NCBI GenBank assembly: GCA_934255135.1
Contig: CAKQMV010000006.1
Coordinates: forward strand, 33,366 to 97,365
Length of the DNA stretch: 64,000 bases
Direction: 5' to 3'
Origin: an uncultured Clostridia bacterium
GTDB taxonomy: Bacteria; Bacillota; Clostridia; Peptostreptococcales; Anaerovoracaceae
In this document: positions 41,237 to 50,256 of the stretch, one piece after another
Layout of the letters: each line of letters starts with the position of its first letter
Numbering within the stretch: position 1 is the first letter of the stretch
The notes under the pieces: model-generated
Database searches by the model: none
What the model saw: only the letters and a program-made list of their open reading frames with translations
What the model was told of the DNA's origin: nothing
Position numbers and translations under genes: made by a program

Positions 41237-41636
41237 TGTATTTACCTCCGTCGTTTTCTCTGCAATCCTTGCAGATTCCTTTAAAAAAGATGTCATAGTT
41301 TAAAAATTCCATTCCATGTGTATCGTTAATCTTGTTCTCAAGATCCGGTATCACATCCATATCTACGTCCGATACACTTCCGCACTTTACGCATCTTACG
41401 TGATAGTGATTCTTAAGTGTAAAATCGAATCGGTCAGGGCCGTCCGGAACCTCGACTCTTCTCACCGCACCTTCATCGGCCAGAACTCCGAGATTCCTGT
41501 AAACAGTACCCTTGCCTATAGTCGAATGCTTCGCCTTGATGAACTCATAGACCTCATCAGCTGTAACATGTCGCCTCATCTCATTAACAGCATCCAGGAC
41601 AAGGTCCTTCTGAATCGTATTTCTTCTTACTCTCAT
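41229..41636 (-). CDS. Fur-family regulator, probably PerR-like
   Basis: About 135 residues. A winged helix (NTIQKDLVLDAVNEMRRHVTADEVYEFIKAKHSTIGKGTVYRNLGVLADEGAVRRVEV) is followed by the metal-binding dimer domain with FDFTLKNHYHVRCVKCG and a second zinc pair CKDC. The arrangement (regulator followed by rubrerythrin) is usual for the peroxide sensor PerR in clostridia, but the sequence alone does not exclude Fur. AGGAGAGG precedes ATG 41636; a GTG two codons upstream is possible. A 31-base perfect palindrome with a Fur/PerR-type core lies 20 bases upstream, so it is probably autoregulated. Confidence 0.9.
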   Translation of the reverse strand: MRVRRNTIQKDLVLDAVNEMRRHVTADEVYEFIKAKHSTIGKGTVYRNLGVLADEGAVRRVEVPDGPDRFDFTLKNHYHVRCVKCGSVSDVDMDVIPDLENKINDTHGMEFLNYDIFFKGICKDCRENDGGKYNG

Positions 41637-41655
41637 AATCACCTCTCCTGTCGTT

Positions 41656-41686
41656 ATCCTTATTGAGAACTATTCTCAATAAGGAT
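41656..41686. promoter_or_regulatory. 31-base perfect palindrome, Fur/PerR-type operator of fur-rbr
   Basis: Two 14-base arms (ATCCTTATTGAGAA and its exact inverse) flank CTA. The core TGAGAA-CTA-TTCTCA resembles the 7-1-7 Fur/PerR box. It lies directly downstream of the -10 box, where a bound repressor would block transcription start. Confidence 0.8.
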
Positions 41687-41713
41687 ATTATATCAATAAC
41701 AACTATTTGTCAA
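41687..41713 (-). promoter_or_regulatory. Promoter of the fur-rbr-traX operon
   Basis: TTGACA (41708-41713) and TATAAT (41687-41692) on the minus strand with a 15-base spacer; TAATAT two bases further gives 17. The operator palindrome begins at the next base. Confidence 0.7.
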
Positions 41714-41793
41714 CTCTTTCTGCAAAAATTATATTCGCCTCATCAAGCCCCTCCCGTGTCACTTCGGTGGAGATTGTGTGACGATGATGATTT

Positions 41794-41820
41794 TTAGCAC
41801 TCGACGCTTGACAGTGCTAA
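41794..41820. promoter_or_regulatory. CIRCE-like element, HrcA operator of htpG
   Basis: TTAGCACTC-N9-CAGTGCTAA matches the CIRCE consensus TTAGCACTC-N9-GAGTGCTAA with a single change in the right arm. It overlaps the -35 box of the htpG promoter. Confidence 0.85.
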
Positions 41821-41836
41821 CAGCGAAGGCTATAAT
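41808..41836 (+). promoter_or_regulatory. htpG promoter
   Basis: TTGACA (41808-41813) and TATAAT (41831-41836) with exactly 17 bases between them; consensus sigma-A promoter 43 bases upstream of the ATG. Confidence 0.9.
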
Positions 41837-41879
41837 ACCCAACATAAGATGAAATATTACTGAAAGAAGGTACATATAA

Positions 41880-43784
41880 ATGGGCAAGAAACAATTCCAG
41901 GCAGAATCCAAGAAGCTGCTCGACATGATGATTAACTCCATCTACACACATAAGGAGATTTTTCTAAGAGAGCTTATTTCTAATGCAAGTGATGCTATCG
42001 ACAAGCTGTACTACAAGCAGCTGACTGATAAGATTACAGGTCTTTCGAGAGATGATTTTGAGATCAGACTTGCAATAAACAAGACAAACAGAACACTCAC
42101 TATTTCCGACAACGGTATCGGAATGGATTTAGATGAGCTCGAGAATAACCTTGGCATCATCGCGAAGAGTGGATCTTTTGACTTTAAGAATGAGAATGAA
42201 ACTAAGGACAACATCGATATCATCGGTCAGTTTGGTGTCGGCTTCTATTCGGCATTTATGGTAAGTGATGACGTAAAGGTAATTACTAAGAAGTACGGTG
42301 AGGACAAGGCATATATCTGGGAGTCAACAGGTGCTGATGGCTACACTATCGAAGAGACTACCAAGGACAGCTGCGGTACAGATATCATCCTCCATATCAA
42401 GGAGAACACAGATGATGAGAACTACGAGGAGTACCTGAGCCAGTATCACCTCCAGAGTCTCGTTAAGAAGTACTCAGATTACATCACATATCCTATTCAC
42501 ATGATGTTCGAGACATCAAAGCCTGTAGAGAAGGCACCTGACGAAGATGCAGATGAGAACAAGGAGCCTGAGTTTGAGACTGTGTATGAAGACAAGGTTC
42601 TTAACAGCATGGTTCCAATCTGGAAGAAGAACAAGAGCGAGCTGACAGACGAGGATTACAACAATTATTATAAGGAGCATTTTGGTGACTACACAGATCC
42701 TGTATGTCACATTCACACAAGAGTAGACGGTACTGTAACATATGATGCTCTTATGTATGTTCCATCTAAGCCAAGATATGATTACTACACTAAGGACTTT
42801 AAGAGTGGACTTGCACTTTATACCAACGGAGTAATGATCATGGAGAGATGTGAGGAGCTTCTTCCTGACTACTTCAATTTTGTCAGAGGTGTAGTCGACA
42901 GCGCAAATCTCTCACTAAACATCTCAAGAGAGCTTCTTCAGCACGACAGACAGCTTAGAGTAATTGCAAAGAACATCGAGAAGAAGATTAAGAGTGAGCT
43001 TGAGAATCTTCAGAATAATGATAGAGAGAAGTATAACGAGTTCTTCGATTCATTCGGAACTCAGATCAAGTACGGTATCTATGACAGCTACGGTATGAAC
43101 AAGGATAAGCTTGCAAGTCTTCTTGTATACAGGACTTCAAATGAGGATGAGTCAAGAAGCACCCTCAAGGAGTACGTTGAGAGAATGAAGGATGAGCAGA
43201 AGGAGATTTATTTTGCAACAGGAAGCTCTGTTGACAGAATCAAGGCTCTTCCTCAGACAGAGGCTGCAATTGCCAAGGGTTATGAGGTTATCTTTATGAC
43301 AGATCCTGTAGACGAGTTCGTAGTTCAGATTATGCAGGACTTCGAGGGCAAGCAGTTCCAGAACGTAAGCGCATCTGATTTTGACCTTTCAACAGATGAG
43401 GAGAAGGAAGCAATCCGTAAGGAGAATGAAGATGCAGAGAGTATTCTCAGCATCATGAAGGAGACTCTTGGTGATAAGGTTAAGGATGTAAGATTCACAA
43501 GCAATCTTTCAAGCTATCCTGCTACTCTTACTAATGAGGGTCAGATTTCAATCGAGATGGAGAAGACACTTAATGCAATGCCAATGGGCGGTGATGTTAA
43601 GGCTGAGGTTGTCCTCGACATCAATGCATCGCATCCAGTTGCAGAGAAGATTAAATCACTTGAAGGAAATGACGATAAGATTAAGGATTATGCTAAGATC
43701 CTATATGATCTTGCAAGAATGATTTCAGGACTTCAGGTTGAAGATGCAGGTGAACTGAGCGAGCTTGTATGCAACCTGATGTAA
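41880..43784 (+). CDS. htpG: Hsp90-family chaperone HtpG
   Basis: 634 residues, full length. The N-terminal ATPase (Bergerat fold) shows ELISNASDAIDKLYY, ISDNGIGMD, GIIAKSGS and GQFGVGFYSAFMV; the middle domain contains SANLSLNISRELLQ; the C-terminal dimerisation domain ends at residue 634. It folds or holds client proteins in the cytoplasm in an ATP-driven cycle. GAAGG lies before the ATG. The consensus promoter is overlapped by a CIRCE-like element, so HrcA repression and heat induction are expected. Confidence 0.98.
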   Translation: MGKKQFQAESKKLLDMMINSIYTHKEIFLRELISNASDAIDKLYYKQLTDKITGLSRDDFEIRLAINKTNRTLTISDNGIGMDLDELENNLGIIAKSGSFDFKNENETKDNIDIIGQFGVGFYSAFMVSDDVKVITKKYGEDKAYIWESTGADGYTIEETTKDSCGTDIILHIKENTDDENYEEYLSQYHLQSLVKKYSDYITYPIHMMFETSKPVEKAPDEDADENKEPEFETVYEDKVLNSMVPIWKKNKSELTDEDYNNYYKEHFGDYTDPVCHIHTRVDGTVTYDALMYVPSKPRYDYYTKDFKSGLALYTNGVMIMERCEELLPDYFNFVRGVVDSANLSLNISRELLQHDRQLRVIAKNIEKKIKSELENLQNNDREKYNEFFDSFGTQIKYGIYDSYGMNKDKLASLLVYRTSNEDESRSTLKEYVERMKDEQKEIYFATGSSVDRIKALPQTEAAIAKGYEVIFMTDPVDEFVVQIMQDFEGKQFQNVSASDFDLSTDEEKEAIRKENEDAESILSIMKETLGDKVKDVRFTSNLSSYPATLTNEGQISIEMEKTLNAMPMGGDVKAEVVLDINASHPVAEKIKSLEGNDDKIKDYAKILYDLARMISGLQVEDAGELSELVCNLM

Positions 43785-43812
43785 AGGAAATACATAACCA
43801 ATACGACAATTT

Positions 43813-43847
43813 AAAAGGCGGCATCCCGATTGGGATTGCCGCCTTTG
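43813..43847. terminator. Bidirectional terminator between htpG and pepP
   Basis: AAAGGCGGC and GCCGCCTTT pair, with inner ATCCC/GGGAT, and T-rich tracts flank both sides of the convergent genes. Confidence 0.88.
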
Positions 43848-43871
43848 TTATTATTAATCCGAATTGCTACA

Positions 43872-45659
43872 CTAGATTGCTCTTGTGTACTTCTCAAGCC
43901 ATGCAGTTTCCTCTTCGTTGAGGTAAGGTGAAACAACCTCAAATACCTTCTTGTGGTAGTCGTTAAGAAGCTGCTTGTTCTCATCGTTGAGCATATCAGG
44001 GTTGATAGCATCAAGGTCCATAGGAACGAATGTGATTGGCTCAAAGTACATGAACTGACCATACTCATTCTGAACACCCTTACAAGTGAGAAGCTCGTTC
44101 TCAAGTCTTACACCGTGTGATCCGCCAATGTAGATGCCTGGCTCGTCAGTGATGACCATGCCCTCTCTGAATGCCTCGATCTCGCCCTTTCTGTAAGTCC
44201 ATCTGAATCCTGTTGGACCCTCATGGATATTAAGAAGGTATCCTACGCCATGACCAGTTCCGTGATTGAAGTTGAGGTTTCTATCCCAGAATGGCTTTCT
44301 TGCAAGAATATCAAGAACCATTCCTCTAGTTCCCTCAAGGAACTTAGCGTTAGCAAGCTGAAGGTTACTGATTACAACAAGAGTAAAGTCATCCTTCATG
44401 AACTGTGGAACCTCTCCAAGAGCATAAGTTCTTGTGATATCAGTTGATCCCTCATAGAATCCAGCACCAGTATCAGTAAGGAAGAAATTGCCCTCCTCAA
44501 GTTCTACGTTAGTCTCAGGTGATGAAGTGTAGTGAACGATAGCAGCGTGAGGACCAAATGATGAAATTGGTTCGAAGCTTGGACGGATGAAGTTGCCCAT
44601 CTCTGCTCTGAACTCATCAAGCTTATCAGATGCGCTCATCTCAGTGATTGTCATCTTGCCAACGTTCTCCTTAACCCACTTCATGAATCTTACGTGAGCA
44701 ACGCTGTCCTTGATCTGAGCCTTTCTGATGTTAGCAATCTCAACAGGGTTCTTCATAGCCTTCATAAGGATTGCAGGATTTCTCTTCTCAATCTTCTTAA
44801 CATCATCCGCGAAGTTGTTGAAGATAGCGTAGTTGAGCTTATCAGGGTCGATCAGGAGAACTGTCTCAGGGCCGAATACCTTAACATCCTCATAAATATC
44901 GTTGTATGGGTGAAGATTTACATTGTCTGCAGCGAGGTTAGCCTTAATCTCGTCGCTGAGCTTTGACTCGTCAATGTAGAACTCAACACAATCCATCTTG
45001 ATAATTGCATATGAGAGAAGGAGTGGGAAGAACTCGATATCGTCACCTCTCAAGTTAAGAGTCCAGTTGATGTCGTCAAGGCTTGTAAGAACGTGAACGT
45101 TAGCTCCCTCTGCAGCCATCTCCTCACGGATTCTCTTAAGCTTATCAGCAGTTGACTCACCAGTGTACTCTACACCAAGTGCAAAAGCAGGCTTCTTAGA
45201 AAGCTCTGGTCTGTCATCCCAGATTGCATCGATAAGGTCATCGCTGTAGTGTACAGATGCTCCATTAGCAGCCGCGATATTAGCATAAACCTCACCCTCT
45301 CCTACAGAAACAACTCTTCCGTCGAATCCGAGAGTCATGCCTTCCTTAACAACATCTGCGATGTAATCGTTCATCTCTGGAACACCAGGCTCGCCCATCT
45401 TCATGAGCTCAACAGTAGTGCCCTTAAGCTGCTCCTCAGCCTGGATGAAGTAACGTCCATCAACCCAGAGTCTTGCCTCGTCAGCAGTTACTACAGCAGT
45501 ACCAGCTGAACCTGAAAATCCTGTAATGAACTTTCTTGCCTTGAAGTGCTCTCCAACATACTCACTCTGGTGGAAGTCTGCAGTAGGAACTACGTAAACA
45601 TCAATTCCCTTGTCAGCCATCTGAGCTCTTAGAGCCTTTAATCTTTCAGGAATACCCAT
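43872..45659 (-). CDS. Aminopeptidase P family protein (Xaa-Pro aminopeptidase, M24B)
   Basis: 595 residues with two creatinase-like N-terminal domains (IDVYVVPTADFHQSEYVGEHFKARKFITGFSGSAGTAVVT) and a C-terminal pita-bread metallopeptidase domain from about residue 315. Metal ligands are visible in LTDTGAGFYEGSTDITRTY (two Asp), FNHGTGHGVGYLLNIHEGP (His), GMVITDEPGIY (Glu) and VRLENELL (Glu). It removes N-terminal residues before proline. The three-domain size matches eukaryote-like APP1 forms found in clostridia. AGGAGG precedes the ATG; TATAAT is seen at 45763-45768 in its upstream region. Confidence 0.94.
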   Translation of the reverse strand: MGIPERLKALRAQMADKGIDVYVVPTADFHQSEYVGEHFKARKFITGFSGSAGTAVVTADEARLWVDGRYFIQAEEQLKGTTVELMKMGEPGVPEMNDYIADVVKEGMTLGFDGRVVSVGEGEVYANIAAANGASVHYSDDLIDAIWDDRPELSKKPAFALGVEYTGESTADKLKRIREEMAAEGANVHVLTSLDDINWTLNLRGDDIEFFPLLLSYAIIKMDCVEFYIDESKLSDEIKANLAADNVNLHPYNDIYEDVKVFGPETVLLIDPDKLNYAIFNNFADDVKKIEKRNPAILMKAMKNPVEIANIRKAQIKDSVAHVRFMKWVKENVGKMTITEMSASDKLDEFRAEMGNFIRPSFEPISSFGPHAAIVHYTSSPETNVELEEGNFFLTDTGAGFYEGSTDITRTYALGEVPQFMKDDFTLVVISNLQLANAKFLEGTRGMVLDILARKPFWDRNLNFNHGTGHGVGYLLNIHEGPTGFRWTYRKGEIEAFREGMVITDEPGIYIGGSHGVRLENELLTCKGVQNEYGQFMYFEPITFVPMDLDAINPDMLNDENKQLLNDYHKKVFEVVSPYLNEEETAWLEKYTRAI

Positions 45660-45813
45660 ATCTAATGCCTCCTAAACATTTTCAGTTAAATATCGTGTCG
45701 TCTTCAGACCTGCATCTGTTTCGGAATTGAACACATATGCAAGCATACGGAACACGTCCTGTTATTATAACACTTTTGACCGTGTTAACGCATTAACATA
45801 ATCAATCATTCAC

Positions 45814-47742
45814 CTAATCCACACTCTTTCTTAAGAATTTCTCTGCCTCATCGCAAGGAAGCACCCTTGAATAGTAGAACCCCTGGATGTAATCACAGCC
45901 GGCTTCAGTTACGAGCTTGCCTTCAGACTCTGTTTCAACCCCCTCACATACTACCTTCATACCAAGATTATGCATAAGATCCGCGATGCCTTTCAGAAGC
46001 GCTCTTCCTCTTTCTGTCGAAGCCTTTCTCACGATATGTGCATCAATCTTAACGATATCCGCAGGGTAATCACATATATCGTTGACCGATGAGTATCCGC
46101 TTCCGAAGTCATCAAGCGCAATGCCAAAACCAAGATTCCTGCATGCATCGATATTCTTGAGTGAAAGATCCTTGTTCGCTGAAAGTGTATCCTCCGTGAG
46201 TTCGACGACCAATCTGCTGTGGTCAAAATCGTATCTCGATGTAATGTCTCTTAGCTTTGTAGCAAAACTTTCACTTGATGCAGTAACCCTGGTGAAATTG
46301 CACGATACTTTGTATTCAGCCATATCAGTGTCTTTCCACTTCTCAAGAAGACTGCATGCCTGCTCAAAGATACTGAAATCAAGTCTGCTTATCAGTCCTG
46401 ATGAGATCATCGAATCAACGTAATACCCAGGGCTAAGCAGTCCCTCTTCAGGATTAATCCATCTTGAAAGAGCCTCTCCGCCAATGAATCTTCCAGATTT
46501 TGTATCATACAACATCTGAAGATACATTTTAAATTCTCCTGCATCAATTGCATCCGACATTCTGGCCCTGATTCTAAGTTTTCTTGATTCCTTATCAAGA
46601 AGCGCCTTGTCGCATTGCTCTACAGATTTGAGGAGCTGCTTGGCATAATTGTAACCGAGCTTTGCATTCGTTAGTGCAGCATCGGATGTTGTCAGATGCG
46701 TTTCAAGCTTATAGAATCCAGCTCTAAAGATAGTATTGTACTTCTTCCGCAAGCCTCCGCTTAATCCGTTTAATTCTGTGAGCACGCCCTGCAGCCAGTG
46801 TTTAGCACGTTCATCGTTAGGCGCCTGAAAGCCTATAGCAAATGTGCCTTTCCCTGCAGCACCAATAAAGTCACCATCCGATACAAATTCATAGAGCACA
46901 TCCACCACATCACGAAGCATTTCATCTGCAGAGTCTGTCCCCTTAATAAGCTCTACCCTGCCGAAATCAATAGCAATATATGCAATGTAGTACAGGCCGA
47001 ATGTATCCCGATTAATACCTTCGTTGTAACACTTATGGAAGAATTTGAGATTTCCTATTCCCGTAGTTTCATCTATAAGAAGCTGACGCTCCTTGATGTT
47101 TCGATTTCTCCTGCTGAGCCACAGCCTTATAGACAGATATGTCGAGACAATCAGCAGCGCGAATGAAACAGAAACCCACACGGTCGTCCCTTTCGTTGAC
47201 TTTGTAGCTACAGCAGCCGCCAGTGCAGCGTCGGCATAATCATTTCCACTGAGCTCCCCAAACGAATCTTTCACCAGCTTTCTAATGTCATCAGATGCCG
47301 CTTCCGAAAAACATACATATGCGGTATGCTTCTCGCCATTATATTCATAGTTTACCGCCGAGAATTCATCAATTCCTTTATTAAGCTTTCCCTTGCTGTG
47401 TGCCGATATTATTTCTGCCTGATTGCACCTGAGAAGATATCCCTGTCTGTTAGATTTCCCCGCCATGATATAAGTGAAGTCTACTCCAGTCTTCTCCGAA
47501 ACCTTCGCATAAAGTTCCGGCAGCATGCCCTTATAAGTCTCTGACTTTTCGTCATAATATTCTATAGGGTACATGTCAGGATTGCCTGCGATGTATACGG
47601 TCTCCCCAGCTGAATCCGTTTTAGTAGCACTCACCCTGGCCTTGCAGACCGACGGCACAAGAATAAATATCATCGCCAGCAGAATCACTGCGACGGACTT
47701 AATTTTTCTTTTGGCCTTAAAACTTAGTTCTTGATAGTTCAT
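45814..47742 (-). CDS. Membrane sensor with degenerate GGDEF and intact EAL domain (c-di-GMP phosphodiesterase)
   Basis: 642 residues: membrane segment 15-33, an extracytoplasmic region resembling a solute-binding sensor (48-165, YIAGNPDMYPIEYYDE), second membrane segment 186-208, GGDEF-like domain (225-375) and EAL domain (390-640). The GGDEF loop reads AAGKGTF at 295-301, so it cannot be an active cyclase. The EAL site is intact: EAL at 423-425, then CNFTRV, VELTED, ALDDFGSGYSS, VKIDAHIV, CEGVET and IQGFYYS. It should hydrolyse c-di-GMP at the membrane. Last gene of the riboswitch-controlled exopolysaccharide operon; its ATG overlaps the glycosyltransferase stop (TAATG). Confidence 0.9.
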   Translation of the reverse strand: MNYQELSFKAKRKIKSVAVILLAMIFILVPSVCKARVSATKTDSAGETVYIAGNPDMYPIEYYDEKSETYKGMLPELYAKVSEKTGVDFTYIMAGKSNRQGYLLRCNQAEIISAHSKGKLNKGIDEFSAVNYEYNGEKHTAYVCFSEAASDDIRKLVKDSFGELSGNDYADAALAAAVATKSTKGTTVWVSVSFALLIVSTYLSIRLWLSRRNRNIKERQLLIDETTGIGNLKFFHKCYNEGINRDTFGLYYIAYIAIDFGRVELIKGTDSADEMLRDVVDVLYEFVSDGDFIGAAGKGTFAIGFQAPNDERAKHWLQGVLTELNGLSGGLRKKYNTIFRAGFYKLETHLTTSDAALTNAKLGYNYAKQLLKSVEQCDKALLDKESRKLRIRARMSDAIDAGEFKMYLQMLYDTKSGRFIGGEALSRWINPEEGLLSPGYYVDSMISSGLISRLDFSIFEQACSLLEKWKDTDMAEYKVSCNFTRVTASSESFATKLRDITSRYDFDHSRLVVELTEDTLSANKDLSLKNIDACRNLGFGIALDDFGSGYSSVNDICDYPADIVKIDAHIVRKASTERGRALLKGIADLMHNLGMKVVCEGVETESEGKLVTEAGCDYIQGFYYSRVLPCDEAEKFLRKSVD

Positions 47743-49166
47743 TATAGTTCCTTGTCGTAATTAATCTTCTTTCGCTCGATACGTCCCCAATTGTTTTTCT
47801 TCTTCTTGTAGCCGATGAATGCTGTCATTCGTGTAAATGCCATTATGAATCTCAGAATTGTAATCTCAAACAGACATAGTGACATTGCCTTGAGAGCGTC
47901 TCTAGGTGTAAGAGTAAGATCTATCGTCTGTATTCGGGCAAAAAATGCGGTCATTGTCAGCACCATTCCGTACACCGCGTATGTAAGAAAGAAAATCACC
48001 ATGTATTTCGGATACAGCAGGTTCACAAAAGCCGCAGCAATCGTTACCGCTATTCCAATCACCTCAATCACCGGTGACAGCAGCTCATATATCAAAAAAT
48101 ACAGATATGAGATTATACCGACCGGCCCATAATTGGGGTTGCCAAGCATATCCTTGTGTCTCCACATGCTTTGAAACAGTCCGATGTGCCATCTTCGTCT
48201 CTGTTTGCACAGATCATTCAGATTCTCCGGCACCTGCGACCAGCACACGGCATCTGGCGCGTATCTGATGCTGTACTTAATTGCATTTTTAATGCAGTAC
48301 TCATGCAACTTCACAACCAGTTCCATGTCCTCACCCATTGTTGTGTGGTCATATCCACCACATGCTATTGCGGTATCCTTCTTAAAGAGGCCAAAGGCGC
48401 CCGAGATTATCATAGATCCATTGAATTTGTCGAACATAATTCTCGATGCAAGAAAGGATCTGTCATACTCAAGAGTCTGCATGCAGGCAATGGTGCTGTC
48501 AGGCATCGCAAATTTCCTGACCCGCCCATTCTCGAGCTCTACTCCGTTTGCAGGCCTCACAGCACCACCAACTGCTACGACATCACCGTGTTCAATAACA
48601 GGTTTAACTATGTTGCTTAATGAATCCTGCTGTAGCACTGAATCTGCGTCCATACATATAAAATACGGATATCTGCACACGTTAATTCCCATATTCAGTG
48701 AATCTGCTTTTCCACCATTCTTCTTTTTCACCAGCGTAAGAGGTGCCTTTTGCGAGAACGATTCATACACGCATTCCTCCGGCTTGCATGAGATTTTCCT
48801 CTGAATCGGTCTCCTTATCTCCTTCATGCCAAAAGCATTGATCAGCTTCTCTGAGGTTCTGTCCTTCGATCCATCATCTATCACGACAATCTCATACACC
48901 GTGTACTCAAGTGCAAGGAGTGACTTCACCGTTTCGACAACGGTAACCTCTTCGTTGTATGCCGGCACTATTATGCTTACAGGAATGTAATAATCATTAT
49001 GTATCGTGCTCTCGAGCTGAATCATTTGCCGTTTTCGATACAAATCCGACGAGCCGATGGCTACAGCTATGAACAGGAATGTAGCATAACCAATCAGATA
49101 GAGTATGAAGAATATGTTGACGCCATTGAGAACCGCCTTTGTGAATTCAAATAGAGCATCACTCAT
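47742..49166 (-). CDS. Processive membrane glycosyltransferase, family 2 (PgaC/BcsA-like)
   Basis: 474 residues. One or two N-terminal membrane segments (15-37), a cytoplasmic GT-A domain (60-335) and about four C-terminal membrane segments that would form the polymer channel. Catalytic motifs are complete: DDGS (97-100), DAD (173-175), GED (278-280) and QRRRW (322-326), the set of processive beta-glycan synthases such as PgaC, cellulose and hyaluronan synthases. No PilZ domain is present. The sugar is unknown. AAGGAGG precedes the ATG, which overlaps the HEAT-repeat gene by eight bases. Confidence 0.92.
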   Translation of the reverse strand: MSDALFEFTKAVLNGVNIFFILYLIGYATFLFIAVAIGSSDLYRKRQMIQLESTIHNDYYIPVSIIVPAYNEEVTVVETVKSLLALEYTVYEIVVIDDGSKDRTSEKLINAFGMKEIRRPIQRKISCKPEECVYESFSQKAPLTLVKKKNGGKADSLNMGINVCRYPYFICMDADSVLQQDSLSNIVKPVIEHGDVVAVGGAVRPANGVELENGRVRKFAMPDSTIACMQTLEYDRSFLASRIMFDKFNGSMIISGAFGLFKKDTAIACGGYDHTTMGEDMELVVKLHEYCIKNAIKYSIRYAPDAVCWSQVPENLNDLCKQRRRWHIGLFQSMWRHKDMLGNPNYGPVGIISYLYFLIYELLSPVIEVIGIAVTIAAAFVNLLYPKYMVIFFLTYAVYGMVLTMTAFFARIQTIDLTLTPRDALKAMSLCLFEITILRFIMAFTRMTAFIGYKKKKNNWGRIERKKINYDKEL

Positions 49167-50256
49167 TTCCTTCGCCTCCTTCCTTCAGTTTCTTCTGATC
49201 AAGTCTGTAGGTTATCATCTCGCTCGCGAATCTGTCGTCGCTCTCGATAATATCTATCGATGAGATGTAGTCAAAGCCAAGCTCATCAAGGCTCTTTGAA
49301 GCATTAAGCCTTACGTACCAGTTCTCATTGGAAACAAGCTTCTTGAGCACAGCTTCAGTCTTATCTCCTGGATACATCGCAAGAGCTGTTGCGGCAATAG
49401 CAGTACATGCCCAGTCTTTATCATCAGAGCTTTGTGCAAAAGCTATCAGATGCGGATATGCCTTCTCATATGGATACTTACCAAAGTATCTGATGCAGCT
49501 ATATACAACCTCTATGTCTATATTCGAATCATTCATAATCTGAAGCATCTTCTCAGGGCATTCCTCTGAGCCAAATCTGAAATAATCGAGAATGGCAACC
49601 TGCATATTCACTCCAAACAGAGGAAATGCAGCCCACAGCTGCCGTTCAAGCTCTAATCTATCACCTGTGTACTTCAGAAGTCCGTCGCACAGCATTTTAT
49701 TATGATGATAGTTTTCACTCGAATCAATTATCTGAAATGCTTTGACTACAGCGTCAGGATTTCCAATCGAGTACAGTGCCTGTAGTGCGTTCTCTCTGCA
49801 ATACAGATTCTCACTTCTTACCATTTTGAGCATCTGCGTAATAATTCCAGTCGCACTCTTTCCCTTAAAAATCTCATGCTTCTGAATTACATACGGGAAG
49901 TACGCAGCCTGAAGATCATTTCTTTTGCCATAGTCTTCCGCCAGTCCGATAAATACCGGTGCCATTTCGTCGAGGTAGCGTCTGACCTTCTTAGGTGACT
50001 TAATGCTCATCGTAGAAAGAGTTCTGTCAAAAGCACGGAGGTTCCGCGTCTTCCGAAGCTCCTTTTGCATGTATTCTTTCTCTTCTGGCGCGATACTCTT
50101 CTTCTTGACCTGTTTCCTGATCTTCTCTGCAAATGCCAGGCTCACTCTGTCTAGCTGACGTTCTCTATATCTGAACACTAAAACACAGACGATGTTAAAT
50201 AATATCATCGACGCGCATATTATCAGGTATGTATAAATCATCAGCTTAAGTTTCAA
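49159..50256 (-). CDS. Membrane-anchored HEAT-repeat protein of the exopolysaccharide operon
   Basis: 365 residues. One N-terminal membrane segment (MIYTYLIICASMILFNIVCVLVF), a basic juxtamembrane region, then helical repeats of about 35 residues from ~120 to 345 (SENLYCRENALQALYSIGNPDAVVKAF, DDKDWACTAIAATALAMYPG, NENWYVRLNASKSLDELG) typical of HEAT/PBS-lyase repeats. The repeat domain should be cytoplasmic and act as a scaffold, probably for the adjacent synthase. It starts at TTG 50256 with GGAGGG upstream, overlapping the previous stop (TTGA). Confidence 0.82.
   Translation of the reverse strand: MKLKLMIYTYLIICASMILFNIVCVLVFRYRERQLDRVSLAFAEKIRKQVKKKSIAPEEKEYMQKELRKTRNLRAFDRTLSTMSIKSPKKVRRYLDEMAPVFIGLAEDYGKRNDLQAAYFPYVIQKHEIFKGKSATGIITQMLKMVRSENLYCRENALQALYSIGNPDAVVKAFQIIDSSENYHHNKMLCDGLLKYTGDRLELERQLWAAFPLFGVNMQVAILDYFRFGSEECPEKMLQIMNDSNIDIEVVYSCIRYFGKYPYEKAYPHLIAFAQSSDDKDWACTAIAATALAMYPGDKTEAVLKKLVSNENWYVRLNASKSLDELGFDYISSIDIIESDDRFASEMITYRLDQKKLKEGGEGNE

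Noticed and set aside
48156..48804. Plus-strand frames of 154 and 206 codons opposite the GT2 gene
   Set aside because: They mirror the glycosyltransferase codons and contain no recognisable domain.
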